DNA from: DATGUN01 sp035301285
Lineage (GTDB): Bacteria > Bacillota > Bacilli > Bacillales > Amphibacillaceae
Assembly (NCBI GenBank): GCA_035301285.1
Contig: DATGUN010000017.1
Coordinates: forward strand, 62,001-126,000
DNA: 64,000 bases
Reading direction: 5' to 3'
Position numbers and translations under genes: made by a program. Each line of letters begins with the position of its first letter. Positions within the stretch are counted from its first letter, which is position 1. Below are positions 27,131-36,172 of the stretch, in pieces. The notes beneath the pieces are model-generated. The model made no database searches. It worked only from the letters and a program-made list of their open reading frames with translations, and was not told the origin of the DNA.

Positions 27131-28173
27131 ATATTATGTACCTCGCTTTCTGTAAGTTTCTTGAAAATTAAATTGCTAATAAATGAGTTCCTTGTAAAAT
27201 AAATCCAGATTGCCTGACATTTAGTTTGGACATTTAACCTTCTATCAATTCATTTTAGGACATTTAAGCAAAAATATCCAGTAAACTCCGTTTTTCAAAA
27301 CATCCGATACCAGTTAATACACCAGCCATGGTGTATGGTTATATGAGGTATGAATAATGGCATCTCAATCTAATCGTGCCAACCACAAACAAAATAGCCA
27401 TCACAGATCTGTTATTATGATTATGATATAAAATCACATTCAGGGAATGTTAGCCGGAAATCAACCAAACGGACAATCATGACATTTTACAAAGGATAAA
27501 CAAATCGATGTTTTTTCGAATATAGGATTCATTCCCTCCTCTCAATTTGAACATTCAGTGCCACTGCCGCACTGGATGTAGTATGCATTTTCAATCCTGC
27601 CACACTGCATCATGCAAGTATTATCATTTCCAAGTTCAACGCATAAATACAAAGAATAATACCACTAATAGACAATGTTAAAGTATTATCATCACAAATA
27701 TGTATTCAATTTTGCTTTCTCACAATACTTTTCGGTCGGCAGGATGTCGTATCAGTAACAACATTAACAATACAATCCTTATTATAGCACCGAATAATTT
27801 CTCAAGCTACTATATATTTTCCATTATAATGTTAGTCCGTTACTTTCCACACAACAAAAAATCTTTACACGCTTTGTATAAAGAATGGAGTATATACACT
27901 TTTATCGAGCGTTACATACCATTAATTTATTATGCTTTATAAAAATTGATGGTTTATGCTAACATACACCCTCTACATTATTTCTAGCAAATTACAACCG
28001 ACAATGCAAGGGTTTTTCAACTTTTTGACAAGGAATAGATGAATATGTAACGATTATTCAACAAATATGTGTCTTTTACCATTTTTCGGGTATAATCAAT
28101 TGCTTTGTCACATCAAAACATATTAAAATATTGGTATGCCTTTTTTAAAATAATCTTTAAGTGAGGAGTACGT
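27131..28173. other. 1-kb gene-free region between divergent ctaC and ctaA
   Basis: Very A/T-rich and without a credible ORF in any frame; the longest open stretch (27700-27942, plus strand) has no ribosome site and no family likeness. It holds a hairpin ATACACC/GGTGTAT near 27316-27335 and a TTGACA at 28025-28030. A -10-like TATAAT at 28091-28096 lies 78 bases before ctaA. In B. subtilis this place is filled by ctaB. I could not recognise a decayed copy of it. Confidence 0.6.
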
Positions 28174-29097
28174 ATGATTAAAACGTTAAAATGGCTATCA
28201 GTTGTAGCCACCTTGGGAATGATTTTTGTTTTAATCGGTGGGGCACTTGTCACTAAAACAGGTTCTAGTATGGGATGTGGAGCAAGTTTCCCATTATGTA
28301 AAGGTCAAATTCTTCCGAAAGAAATTGATGCGGAACTTATTATAGAGTTAAGTCACCGTCTTGTAACAGGAATCATTGGTATCGCGGTCATATTATTGGC
28401 GATTTTAGCCTGGAAATATCTTGGTCATGTCAGGGAAGTAAAATTTTTGATTTTCCTTTCCGTTTTCTTTCTTTTTCTTCAAGCAGCAATCGGCGCAGGT
28501 GCTGTCCTTTGGGGGCAATCCGATTTTATTTTAGCCACCCATTTCGGTATTTCGCTCATTGCTTTTACAGCGATCTTTTTATTGATGTTACTTATTTTCG
28601 AGATAGATAAAAAATTTGATGCGAAATCATTGTTCATCGAAAAAAAGCATCGGATTGAATTATATATGCTTACGGCTTTTACAATGATTGTTGTCTATAC
28701 AGGGGCTTTGGTACGACATGTCGATGCCAACCTGGTCTGTCCGGATTGGCCGTTCTGCCATAATGACGCACCATTTTCATTTCCCGATTATCATTTCGTC
28801 CAATGGGTACAAATGGGACATCGGCTGATTGCAGGCATTTTATTTATATGGACCGTCATTTATTTTATAAAAATGATTAAAAACTACCGGCACAAACGCA
28901 TTATGTTTTGGGGTTGGATTGCAACGCTAGGCCTCATTACGATGCAAGTTATATTTGGCGCTTTGATTATCTTTACCCGATTGAATCTCGGCATTGCATT
29001 ATTACATGCCCTGTTCATCTCACTTTATTTCAGTATGCTGAGTTATTTCGTATTTCTTTCTTCACGTAGTGCCAAATACAAAAACACGTTGGGGTAA
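28174..29097 (+). CDS. ctaA: Haem A synthase
   Basis: 307 residues, eight membrane segments in two four-helix halves. Oxidises the C8 methyl of haem O to give haem A for the caa3 oxidase. The Cys pairs are C35/C42 (in CGASFPLC) and C189/C195 (in CPDWPFC), matching B. subtilis CtaA, and the haem-ligand histidines are H61, H123 and H216. The ribosome site GAGGAG precedes ATG. It is divergent from ctaC as in Bacillus. Its substrate needs haem O synthase (CtaB), which is not in this window. Confidence 0.97.
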   Translation: MIKTLKWLSVVATLGMIFVLIGGALVTKTGSSMGCGASFPLCKGQILPKEIDAELIIELSHRLVTGIIGIAVILLAILAWKYLGHVREVKFLIFLSVFFLFLQAAIGAGAVLWGQSDFILATHFGISLIAFTAIFLLMLLIFEIDKKFDAKSLFIEKKHRIELYMLTAFTMIVVYTGALVRHVDANLVCPDWPFCHNDAPFSFPDYHFVQWVQMGHRLIAGILFIWTVIYFIKMIKNYRHKRIMFWGWIATLGLITMQVIFGALIIFTRLNLGIALLHALFISLYFSMLSYFVFLSSRSAKYKNTLG

Positions 29098-29130
29098 AAA
29101 AACAAGCCTGGTTCTCCGGCTTGTTTTTTT
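29096..29130 (+). terminator. Terminator between convergent ctaA and ftsW
   Basis: Stem AAAAAAACAAGCC/GGCTTGTTTTTTT, 29096-29108 with 29118-29130; usable in both directions. Confidence 0.85.
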
Positions 29131-29199
29131 ATCTTCACATTGAATTATATTCAATTTGTTTTTAGACGATACCATAAGCACTGTACTTTGTTATCGATT

Positions 29200-30384
29200 T
29201 TAATTTGCTCGTGTATGCCAACGTCTTCCTCCATATATTCTACTCATCCTCATATCTTGCCTATGTCCTGTTTTGGGGTCTTTTTCCGCTTCTTTTGTCG
29301 ATTTGGCGATATTATTCAATATCCCCATCGAGATCATCAACACCAATAAAGATGATCCCCCATAGCTGATGAAAGGCAATGTAACTCCCGTAATTGGAAG
29401 AATACCACTGATCGATCCCAGATTGATAAACGCCTGGATACCAACCATCGATGATATACCGATGGCTAGAAGCGCCCCAAAACTATCACGGCACTTCCGG
29501 GCAATGAATATGCCCCTGAGGACAATTAAAGCAAGTAATCCGATCACAATGAATACACCTATGAAACCTAATTCCTCAGCTATAATCGCCATGATAAAAT
29601 CAGTATGCGGACCAAAGAGGTAACCTAACTTCTGGACACTCTGACCAAGCCCTTCACCAGTAATCCCCCCTACACCTATGGCCAGATATGATTGTATCAA
29701 GTGATATCCGACATCGTCTGGTGCTTCAAATGGTTGATAAGCACCGGTAAATCGATTGATACGGGTATCTGTAACCATTTGCGGGATGACAAGTGATAAA
29801 AAAAGCACACCAACTAAAACAAGCAGAAATATATGTCTGAATCGAATCCCGGAACTGATGATGATTGTCGCGGCAATCATTGCAATAATCGATGATGTCC
29901 CAATATCCGGTTCCGCAACCACAAGTGCTAAAATCCCACCCGTAATGATAAGCGGGGGTAATACGCCTTGAGTGAAATCTCTTATGTACTCTTGTTTTTT
30001 GGAATAGACCGATGCCAAGTATAAAATAACTGCCAGCTTGGCAATTTCCGCCGGTTGAAAACTAACCGGTCCAATGACAAACCATGATTTAGCGTTGTTC
30101 ACGGTAACACCAAATATTAGTACAGCCACCAATAAAGCACCGGTAATCAGAATGATGAACTTGACGATCTTATGATATTTTTTATATGGAAAAACAGAAC
30201 AAACTGCAAACCCAATCAATCCCAATACAAACCATCGCATCTGTTTAAATAAATAAAATGTGCTTTCATGTCCTCCTACAACTGCAATAACCATACTGGA
30301 ACTATATATCATAACCATTCCGAACGCAGCAAGAAGAATAGGTGTTATCATTAATGTAAAATCATAATCTTTTAATCTCTGCAT
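29200..30384 (-). CDS. ftsW: Cell division protein FtsW (SEDS peptidoglycan glycosyltransferase)
   Basis: 394 residues from ATG 30384, ten membrane segments. SEDS-family polymerase of septal peptidoglycan, cognate to PBP2B. Signature segments are GPVSFQPAEIAKLAVILYLA, AEPDIGTSSI, the loop VGYHLIQSYLAIGVGGITGEGLGQS, and ITGVTLPFISYGGSSLL. The catalytic-type Asp is in AEPD. RodA and SpoVE are close relatives; the ylaN-ftsW...ctaA context identifies FtsW. In B. subtilis pycA follows ftsW; here ctaA follows directly. Confidence 0.92.
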   Translation of the reverse strand: MQRLKDYDFTLMITPILLAAFGMVMIYSSSMVIAVVGGHESTFYLFKQMRWFVLGLIGFAVCSVFPYKKYHKIVKFIILITGALLVAVLIFGVTVNNAKSWFVIGPVSFQPAEIAKLAVILYLASVYSKKQEYIRDFTQGVLPPLIITGGILALVVAEPDIGTSSIIAMIAATIIISSGIRFRHIFLLVLVGVLFLSLVIPQMVTDTRINRFTGAYQPFEAPDDVGYHLIQSYLAIGVGGITGEGLGQSVQKLGYLFGPHTDFIMAIIAEELGFIGVFIVIGLLALIVLRGIFIARKCRDSFGALLAIGISSMVGIQAFINLGSISGILPITGVTLPFISYGGSSLLVLMISMGILNNIAKSTKEAEKDPKTGHRQDMRMSRIYGGRRWHTRAN

Positions 30385-30757
30385 ATGTTTTCTTCCCTTG
30401 TTTAAATGTATGATTAGCGATTTAGGTATAAATTTCCCATGAAAATATAATAACATAAATATGTCCTTGTCGTATATAGTCCATTAAAGGAGCGGACATA
30501 ACCCTTAAGATGATTGAAATGGGGTTGGACAAAATATCGCAAACAAAAAAGACGAACAGAATGATGTGAAAATCGCTTCGGAAATATACTTCGTTTTAGC
30601 TTTAACACAGCTCTAGTTCGCACGACGGGAAAGTGTTTTTCTTTCCCAAGGAATTACCGTATATTTCCTATGCTATAATTGTTCATTGTCCGTCTTTGGG
30701 TTTGTATCCTTTTATGATTTTCCAGCCTCAATGTGATCGGTGCCATAGATCTGAATA
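30385..30757. other. Intergenic region between ylaN and ftsW
   Basis: No gene found. A short inverted repeat GGGAAAG/CTTTCCC sits at about 30628-30650 without a T-run, so it is not a clear terminator. The ftsW promoter presumably lies near 30400-30480 in A/T-rich sequence, but no consensus match could be set. Confidence 0.5.
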
Positions 30758-31042
30758 TCAAAGAGAATTTTGGACCGTTTCATGGAGCATATTTAATTTT
30801 CTTTCCAGATTTTCCAATATGGACTTCCCTTCTTTTTCGGAAATCAACTGTAAACGTACAGCAAAATCAATTTCCCTGGACAACCCAAACATCTGTGTAT
30901 CCAATACTTCCTCATATAAAGGGCACTGTGGCATGGTTAGGTTTTCTATTTGTACTTCGATTAACCGGATTATTTTTTCTGCGTCAGCCATCAGAAGGGC
31001 GTATGCTTTTTCTCTTTGATCAATTGTGAGTTCGGAAATCAA
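30758..31042 (-). CDS. ylaN: YlaN family protein (Fur antagonist, DUF1507)
   Basis: 94 residues. The core NLTMPQCPLYEEVLDTQMFG followed by LSREIDFAVRLQL is nearly identical to B. subtilis YlaN. That protein binds ferrous iron and relieves Fur repression, and is needed when iron is scarce. TTG 31042 is chosen as start because GGAGGGG lies six bases upstream; the in-frame ATG 31057 overlaps that ribosome site itself. It is divergent from ylaL and upstream of ftsW, as in Bacillus. Confidence 0.94.
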   Translation of the reverse strand: MISELTIDQREKAYALLMADAEKIIRLIEVQIENLTMPQCPLYEEVLDTQMFGLSREIDFAVRLQLISEKEGKSILENLERKLNMLHETVQNSL

Positions 31043-31298
31043 ATAAATCCCCTCCATTTTTTAACATAGCTTACAAAATTCCTTGAAAACGTATATGAAT
31101 GATATTGATTTTCGTCCATTACTTTTTTAAAAAAACATTCTTTACCTTATAGTATCGCTATAAAGGGCAAATTGCAAACGAAATATCAATAATTACTAAA
31201 AAACTAAAGTTCACACCCTTGATTCAAATGTATGAAATGAAAATAGTGGTGTTTTCTGATATTCTAGGATAGATATAAGAAAATATGAGGTGAAAATA

Positions 31299-31793
31299 AT
31301 GATTATACCAATTACTGGAAATGTCGCTTATCAAATCACGCTCGATCCGTCTGTGTGGATATTTGATGATCGGAAAATTCTTTTTAATGAAGCTTTCCAA
31401 ACACAAACGTCACATGAAAATGAGACATCTCTGGAAGAAGAAGCCGCAAAACGTTGGAATAGAGCTGTATATCCCGATCATATCAAACCACCGGTCAATC
31501 GGAGTATATCTCGTATGGAAGGTGTAGAGATCCTTAAAAATTCGTATGTCATTCCATTACATGATTTTATAAAGAATGCCGAAATCAATCTTGGTTCCGA
31601 TAAAGCAATCATTGAAACAACCGACGGAGATGTGTCCATATCCATTGAACAATTGACCAATAGCTATTTGTTATTTGCCTGGAACGGCAAACAAATAGAA
31701 AAAGTCGACGGGGGCCCTGCCTATATGTACTTTAAAGATGGTTCAAATAAAGATAACCCAATAAAAGGAATACAAAAAATCTGTGTTGTTTAA
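31299..31793 (+). CDS. ylaL: YlaL family protein
   Basis: 164 residues from ATG 31299, five bases after GAGGTGA. Begins MIIPITGNVAYQITLDPSVWIFDDRKI, typical of the Bacillales YlaL family, which databases often label peptidyl-prolyl isomerase without experimental basis. No signal peptide or membrane segment. The function is unknown. It is divergent from ylaN and followed by ylaJ. Confidence 0.85.
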   Translation: MIIPITGNVAYQITLDPSVWIFDDRKILFNEAFQTQTSHENETSLEEEAAKRWNRAVYPDHIKPPVNRSISRMEGVEILKNSYVIPLHDFIKNAEINLGSDKAIIETTDGDVSISIEQLTNSYLLFAWNGKQIEKVDGGPAYMYFKDGSNKDNPIKGIQKICVV

Positions 31794-31810
31794 GATATAT
31801 ATACATAACT

Positions 31811-31853
31811 AAAAACAAAAATGCCTGTTGCCTTAAATGGTAACAGGTTTTTT
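31811..31853 (+). terminator. Terminator after ylaL
   Basis: 9-bp stem CCTGTTGCC/GGTAACAGG (one G-U), flanked by A-rich sequence and six T. Confidence 0.85.
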
Positions 31854-31919
31854 GTATATTTTGGACGAGATAAACCACAATAAGTGAAACAACACGATTG
31901 ATCAAAGGTGGTCCTATAC

Positions 31920-32513
31920 ATGAAAAAACGATTACTGTTCATTTTAATATTGACTATAATATTTATCGCAGCATGTCAAGCAAAAGACAGCCCTAACACA
32001 CTTCCTGCAGAAAATGAAAACAACCAAGTAACAGACATTAAAAATTCAAGCTCTGGTACAAAAGAGAACCTTTCTAACAGTGAGGTGGCTTCACATTTAG
32101 CTACGGTAGCTGAGCGTGTTCCCGATGTGAATAGTGCAGCAGCCGTCATCGCGGGACCTTATGCAGTGGTTGGGATTGATATCGATGAAAAACTCGATTC
32201 ATCCCGAGCTGGGTCAATTAAATATTCTGTCACGGAATCCCTGCACCATGATCCATATGGAAAAACAGCGGTCGTTGTGGCAGATGCCGATATTACCGAA
32301 CGATTACGTACCATGGGAAATAAAATAAAACAAGGTCATCCCGTAAGTGGTGTCGTTGATGAATTGGCTGAAATAGTCGGAAGATATATGCCAGAAGTTC
32401 CTGTCAAGGAAAACGAGTCAAAGGAACCAGATCAAAACAAAGAATCCATCCCCAAAGATGAACAACAAGAATTAGATGAGATCCAAGAAGAACAATCCAA
32501 TCCGGATCAATAA
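31920..32513 (+). CDS. ylaJ: YhcN/YlaJ family sporulation lipoprotein
   Basis: 197 residues from ATG 31920 (AAAGGTGG eight bases upstream). Lipoprotein signal with lipobox IAAC (Cys about residue 19), then an Asn/Glu-rich linker. The YhcN/YlaJ domain spans about residues 50-165, with ANAAVVIAG-like SAAAVIAGPYAVVGIDID and ITERLRTMGNKIKQGHPVSGVVDELAEIVGRYMP. The tail is acidic and Gln/Glu-rich. B. subtilis relatives sit in the spore inner membrane and affect germination. Confidence 0.92.
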   Translation: MKKRLLFILILTIIFIAACQAKDSPNTLPAENENNQVTDIKNSSSGTKENLSNSEVASHLATVAERVPDVNSAAAVIAGPYAVVGIDIDEKLDSSRAGSIKYSVTESLHHDPYGKTAVVVADADITERLRTMGNKIKQGHPVSGVVDELAEIVGRYMPEVPVKENESKEPDQNKESIPKDEQQELDEIQEEQSNPDQ

Positions 32514-32543
32514 CAAATGGACATCCATCGCTTGGTCCACAAC

Positions 32544-32585
32544 TTAAAATAGGTGTCCTCCTCACATAGGGGAACACCTGTTTTA
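32544..32585 (+). terminator. Terminator after ylaJ
   Basis: Stem TAAAATAGGTGT/ACACCTGTTTTA with an inner CC/GG extension. Confidence 0.7.
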
Positions 32586-32623
32586 CATCTATTTCAGTTC
32601 TTGCAAGGCCACCCTTACAGACC

Positions 32624-32857
32624 TTATTCTCCGTCTTTCACTTCATTATAGTATTGGACACCGAACTGGGAACCTTCAGACACCATTTTAGCGTTTTCCA
32701 AGTGTTCCAATTTCTCCTTCTCCTTTTTCACCTGATCTGGAACGCCTGCTAATTCTAAATTATCGGGTTCTTGCTCATTATTTTTTCTCTGTAATAGCAA
32801 CATGGCAACAGTGGCAATCAAGGCCGCTCCGATGCCGTAAATATATCCTTTATTCAT
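32624..32857 (-). CDS. Small single-pass membrane protein, unknown
   Basis: 77 residues from ATG 32857, with AAAGGATG nearby. One N-terminal membrane segment (about residues 4-24, GYIYGIGAALIATVAMLLLQ), then a charged cytoplasmic or external part with a KKEKEKLEHLENAK helix. I do not recognise the family. It lies between ylaJ and ylaI in place of the B. subtilis genes of this interval, on the minus strand, convergent with ylaJ and divergent from ylaI. Confidence 0.7.
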   Translation of the reverse strand: MNKGYIYGIGAALIATVAMLLLQRKNNEQEPDNLELAGVPDQVKKEKEKLEHLENAKMVSEGSQFGVQYYNEVKDGE

Positions 32858-32983
32858 ATAATCATCCTTTCCCATCTTTTAATTATAGATTCCCCTCATT
32901 CAATAAATTAAAACGTGGAACTTTTTTGTTCATTTCTTTTATGTTATATTTATAAAAAGGTATTCTTCAATATTGAGGTGTTA

Positions 32984-33190
32984 ATGATGAAAGTAAAATG
33001 CGTCATTTGCGATAATATCGAGTCACTTGATGATGATTGCTTCAAGGCAAAAAGACTTCGCAACCGGAGAATCCACATGTATTTATGTAAAGAGTGCTAT
33101 AACCGTATCGGAGCCAATACAAAAAAACGTCATGCCACTGGCAATTTTCATCTATATGACACGAAGAAAAAATCAAAAGAACTTATTTAA
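32984..33190 (+). CDS. ylaI: YlaI family zinc-ribbon protein (DUF2197)
   Basis: 68 residues (67 if started at the second ATG, 32987, which is better spaced from GAGGTG). Two Cys pairs CVIC (near the N-terminus) and CKEC (about residues 40-43) make a zinc ribbon; the rest is basic (KRLRNRRIHMYL, NTKKRHATGNFHLY). The function is unknown and it is conserved with ylaH and ylaJ in Bacillaceae. Confidence 0.92.
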   Translation: MMKVKCVICDNIESLDDDCFKAKRLRNRRIHMYLCKECYNRIGANTKKRHATGNFHLYDTKKKSKELI

Positions 33191-33228
33191 TCAACCCCCT
33201 TATCCTGATTAGGATAAGGGGGTTGAAT
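33189..33228. terminator. Bidirectional terminator between ylaI and ylaH
   Basis: Perfect 15-bp stem TCAACCCCCTTATCC/GGATAAGGGGGTTGA between the convergent genes. Confidence 0.85.
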
Positions 33229-33231
33229 TCC

Positions 33232-33519
33232 TTAAGATTCCTTTTTTTGTTGACGTTCCTTGTGCAGCCTCAACCGGTATAGACCCATTACGATGGAAAC
33301 GATGATCAAACTTTCTGTCATCGGCAAACGTAATATGCTGAATATTGTTATAATATATGTTCCCATTGCCAATAAAAGATAGATGATAAACGATTTCATC
33401 AATGGTAATTTTTTTGCAAACCCAAGTTTATAAGCTATGATTCCGAATATAAAATTCAAGGCATAAAAAATCCAATATATATCACCGGCATAATTGCTTT
33501 TCAGATAATCAAAAATCAT
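33232..33519 (-). CDS. ylaH: YlaH-like membrane protein
   Basis: 95 residues from ATG 33519, seven bases after GGAGG. Three membrane segments (about residues 12-31, 36-56 and 62-80), family pattern IYWIFYALNFIFGIIAYKLGFAKKLPLMKS. The function is unknown. In B. subtilis typA (bipA) lies between ylaF and ylaH; here the two are neighbours. Confidence 0.9.
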   Translation of the reverse strand: MIFDYLKSNYAGDIYWIFYALNFIFGIIAYKLGFAKKLPLMKSFIIYLLLAMGTYIITIFSILRLPMTESLIIVSIVMGLYRLRLHKERQQKKES

Positions 33520-33667
33520 CGTATGTCCTCCACAAGTTATCATATTCACTTTTATCATACTAGAACTATCGCCAACACGCCAGTGATAATCATCAACGTC
33601 TGTCAGCTTTGTGTAGTGGCTGGAAATATTATATACTATTCTATGTTGACGTTAAAGAGGTGAGTTC

Positions 33668-33838
33668 ATGAAAAACTTCAATCTTCCCATGTTTTTATTG
33701 GCAACGCTTGTTATTTTAATGTTTGTCATGGTAGGTGGTGCCATAGCCATGGAAAATATCTGGTTGATTATTCTATTCATAATACTTGGTTTTGGATTTA
33801 TGGGGCTTGGTTTAACCATCAAAAGAAAAAGGAAGTGA
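33668..33838 (+). CDS. ylaF: YlaF family protein (DUF5325)
   Basis: 56-residue membrane protein with two membrane segments (about residues 8-28 and 31-50) and a basic end KRKRK. GAGGTGAG lies eight bases before ATG 33668. Position between ylaH and the yktC-type gene and its pattern match the Bacillales YlaF family. The function is unknown. Confidence 0.85.
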   Translation: MKNFNLPMFLLATLVILMFVMVGGAIAMENIWLIILFIILGFGFMGLGLTIKRKRK

Positions 33839-33868
33839 CACCCTTCTGTACGGGTCACTTCCCTTTTT
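33826..33868. terminator. Terminator shared by convergent ylaF and suhB-type gene
   Basis: Stem AAAAAGGAAGTGAC...GTCACTTCCCTTTTT overlapping the 3' ends of both genes, which are only 16 bases apart. Confidence 0.8.
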
Positions 33869-34661
33869 GTAAATAGTCTTTGATGATAGGATCTATAATC
33901 GCCGGATTTGCCGTTATGATAGCCTGTTCCTGTAACATATTTATGGAGTTGCCGTCTATCGTTGACGTTACTCCCCCCACTTCACCTACAATGATGATTC
34001 CTGCCGCTATATCCCAGGGAGATAAACTCATTGATAAATATCCATCAAGCACACCTTCAGCCACCATCGCAAACTCAAGTGCTGCAGATCCATAACTTCT
34101 AACCCCTCGAACCTTACGCACTAGTTCCTCTATTCTCTCCTTCTGAACGAGACGATTGGGACATAGCCAGAAATGTGTCAAGCTCAGCAACGCTTTCTCC
34201 AACGGAGCATTTTCAGGCAAACGTGGTAACTTCACGTCATTTTTGAAAGCACCCTTCCCGCGGATGGCAGTGTATAGAATATCGTCCATGACATTGTATA
34301 TCAACCCTATTTCCCCAACACCATCTTCATATATTCCGATTGAAATAGCAAAATTGCGTTTCTGTTCAACAAAATTCATTGTGCCATCAATTGGATCGAC
34401 TATCCATACGATGCCGTCCAATGTTTGCAATTCATCACCGAATCCTTCTTCGCTTATTAATTTATGATTGGGATAAACGGCTTTTATGTTCTCTGACAAA
34501 TATTTTTCAGTTTCTTTATCCATTGTTGTCACAAGATCATTTGCATCTGATTTCGTATCAATTGTCAAAGGGGTATCGATTTTTGCGCGGATTTTTTCCC
34601 CAGCTTTATAAATCCACGATTTTGCTTTCTCGAATACATTCCTCTGTAAACCCTTATCCAT
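33855..34661 (-). CDS. Inositol monophosphatase family protein (YktC/SuhB)
   Basis: 268 residues from ATG 34661, eight bases after GGGGG. Mg-dependent phosphatase fold; the metal-binding motifs are all present: KSDANDLVTTMDKETE, ISEEG, VDPIDGTMNF (about residues 83-92) and SPWDIAAG (about 209-216). B. subtilis YktC acts on inositol 1-phosphate, and relatives also take NADP(H) or fructose-1,6-bisphosphate. The substrate is not deducible. It is in the yktABC neighbourhood as in B. subtilis. Confidence 0.92.
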   Translation of the reverse strand: MDKGLQRNVFEKAKSWIYKAGEKIRAKIDTPLTIDTKSDANDLVTTMDKETEKYLSENIKAVYPNHKLISEEGFGDELQTLDGIVWIVDPIDGTMNFVEQKRNFAISIGIYEDGVGEIGLIYNVMDDILYTAIRGKGAFKNDVKLPRLPENAPLEKALLSLTHFWLCPNRLVQKERIEELVRKVRGVRSYGSAALEFAMVAEGVLDGYLSMSLSPWDIAAGIIIVGEVGGVTSTIDGNSINMLQEQAIITANPAIIDPIIKDYLQKGK

Positions 34662-34769
34662 TGTTATTGCCCCCAACTTCATTCAGTAATTATATCCTAA
34701 CAAACTGGGGACAAATAGTCATGAATAACAAATTATATCAATCCCATTCAACCGATTACCAAGACCGAA

Positions 34770-35054
34770 TCATGAACCACCCTGAATCGTCAATAATTGA
34801 TGGGTCAGATGTCTCAGCCGTTCTTTTGTTTTAATGATTTCAACTGTATCTTCCGCCTTGATGGCATCATGCAATGTCACGAGTTCATAATCAATTTCCA
34901 TTCGTATAACAGGTATTTTTTCTTCCGCTTCTTTCTGTCTCAAGACTTCCATCACATATTTCAAGAGATTCACACCCTCTCTTCCTGTTTTTAATATATA
35001 TATGACATAAATTCCATTTTGTTCTACAACCATAAGATTGTTTACCAAAAACAT
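34770..35054 (-). CDS. Small conserved-looking protein, unknown (position of ykzI)
   Basis: 94 residues from ATG 35054, six bases after TAGGG. The sequence MVVEQNGIYVIYILKTGREGVNLLKYVMEVLRQKEAEEK (split over about residues 8-46) suggests a compact alpha/beta protein with a C-terminal helical pair. There is no signal peptide or cysteine. I do not recognise a named family. It lies between the suhB-type gene and yktB, where B. subtilis has the small gene ykzI; equivalence is a guess from position. Confidence 0.6.
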   Translation of the reverse strand: MFLVNNLMVVEQNGIYVIYILKTGREGVNLLKYVMEVLRQKEAEEKIPVIRMEIDYELVTLHDAIKAEDTVEIIKTKERLRHLTHQLLTIQGGS

Positions 35055-35246
35055 CTTTTTCCCTATAATTAGAATCAATCTTATAACTATCTTTGCGTAA
35101 GAATTTTCAGATTGATCCTGTTTTATTTTATTACCCGCGAAATGAATTCATTAAACATGAGCAAGTGTGTATCATTTGACTTTGAGTGTGCTTATCGATA
35201 ATACTGAAAGTGAATTTGGATGTATGTCAGAGAGAGGATGATAAAT

Positions 35247-35858
35247 TTGCAAGGTTTCACAAAAAAGGATTTTAAAACATTTGAAATAGATGGATTGGCG
35301 GAACGCATGGATGCGATACAGAAACGGATTCAACCAAAATTTTCCGAAATAGGCACTGAGCTTGTCGATTACCTATCGGCACAATTGGGGAATGAAGTGT
35401 TTCTGCACATCGCCAAACATGCCAGAAGAACAGTCAACCCTCCGAATGACACATGGTTGGCCATTGCAGACAATAAAAGAGGTTATAAAATGCATCCCCA
35501 CTTTCAAATCGGGTTATTTGATGATTATCTGTTTATGTGGTTGGCATGTATTTACGAATTAAAGGGCAAAGAAAATATTGCCAAAACATATATTGAGCAT
35601 TTCGAAGCATTGAAAAAATTGCCGGATGAATTTGTCATTTCCATGGATCATATGAAAAAAGATTCGTTCCCGGTTGAACAATTGGAAATAAAACATCTGG
35701 AACGATTCAGGGATGTCAAAAAAGCGGAGTTTCTTATTGGACGCCACCTATCACCGGATGATGCTCGTACAACTGATGGCGATAAACTCATCAAGACCGC
35801 AAAGGAAACTTTTGAAACCCTCATTCCCTTTTACCGATTGGCTTTGCAAACTGTTTAA
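35247..35858 (+). CDS. yktB: YktB family protein (UPF0637/DUF1054)
   Basis: 203 residues from TTG 35247, eight bases after GAGAGGA; ATG 35238 directly abuts that site and is the alternative. Cytoplasmic protein of unknown function. Recognisable segments are GFTKKDFKTFEIDGLAERM, HIAKHARRTVNPPNDTWLAI and KMHPHFQIGLFDDYLFMWLA, which match the family. It is divergent from ykzI and convergent with yktA, as in Bacillus. Confidence 0.92.
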   Translation: MQGFTKKDFKTFEIDGLAERMDAIQKRIQPKFSEIGTELVDYLSAQLGNEVFLHIAKHARRTVNPPNDTWLAIADNKRGYKMHPHFQIGLFDDYLFMWLACIYELKGKENIAKTYIEHFEALKKLPDEFVISMDHMKKDSFPVEQLEIKHLERFRDVKKAEFLIGRHLSPDDARTTDGDKLIKTAKETFETLIPFYRLALQTV

Positions 35859-35879
35859 ATATAGAATGATTCTGCCATT

Positions 35880-35916
35880 CAAAATCAAGCTCTGAATCAT
35901 CAGAGCTTGATTTTTG
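35880..35916. terminator. Bidirectional terminator between yktB and yktA
   Basis: 15-bp stem AAAATCAAGCTCTGA/TCAGAGCTTGATTTT with a 4-base loop. Confidence 0.9.
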
Positions 35917-36169
35917 AATGTTTGTTTGCATTTTTGGCCTTTTTCACAACGTTATAAGAAACATAGCCGGATTGATGTTCAAATTCCCGAAAATACGTTT
36001 TTTCTTCACTTTTTGATGGTACGATCTGTTTGAAACGATTATACGCCTCTAACACATCATCCGCAGCGGCCCCTTTTTCATAAGCCTTCTCAATCAGTTC
36101 AAAAAACTGAACAACATCAATGATTTCCTCCGTTGTCCACGTCTCTTCAATTGGATAAGAGTAATTCAT
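35900..36169 (-). CDS. yktA: YktA family protein (UPF0223)
   Basis: 89 residues, small helical cytoplasmic protein of unknown function. Family start NYSYPIEETWTTEEIIDVVQFFELIEKAYEKG. AAGGAG lies before ATG 36169. The stop of the nitronate monooxygenase-like gene is 3 bases upstream, so the two are translationally close. The 3' end overlaps the terminator stem. Confidence 0.93.
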   Translation of the reverse strand: MNYSYPIEETWTTEEIIDVVQFFELIEKAYEKGAAADDVLEAYNRFKQIVPSKSEEKTYFREFEHQSGYVSYNVVKKAKNANKHSKIKL

Positions 36170-36172
36170 TGT

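Noticed and set aside
27700..27942. 80-codon open frame in the ctaA-ctaC gap
   Set aside because: A/T-rich chance frame without ribosome site or recognisable sequence; not a ctaB remnant as far as I can read.
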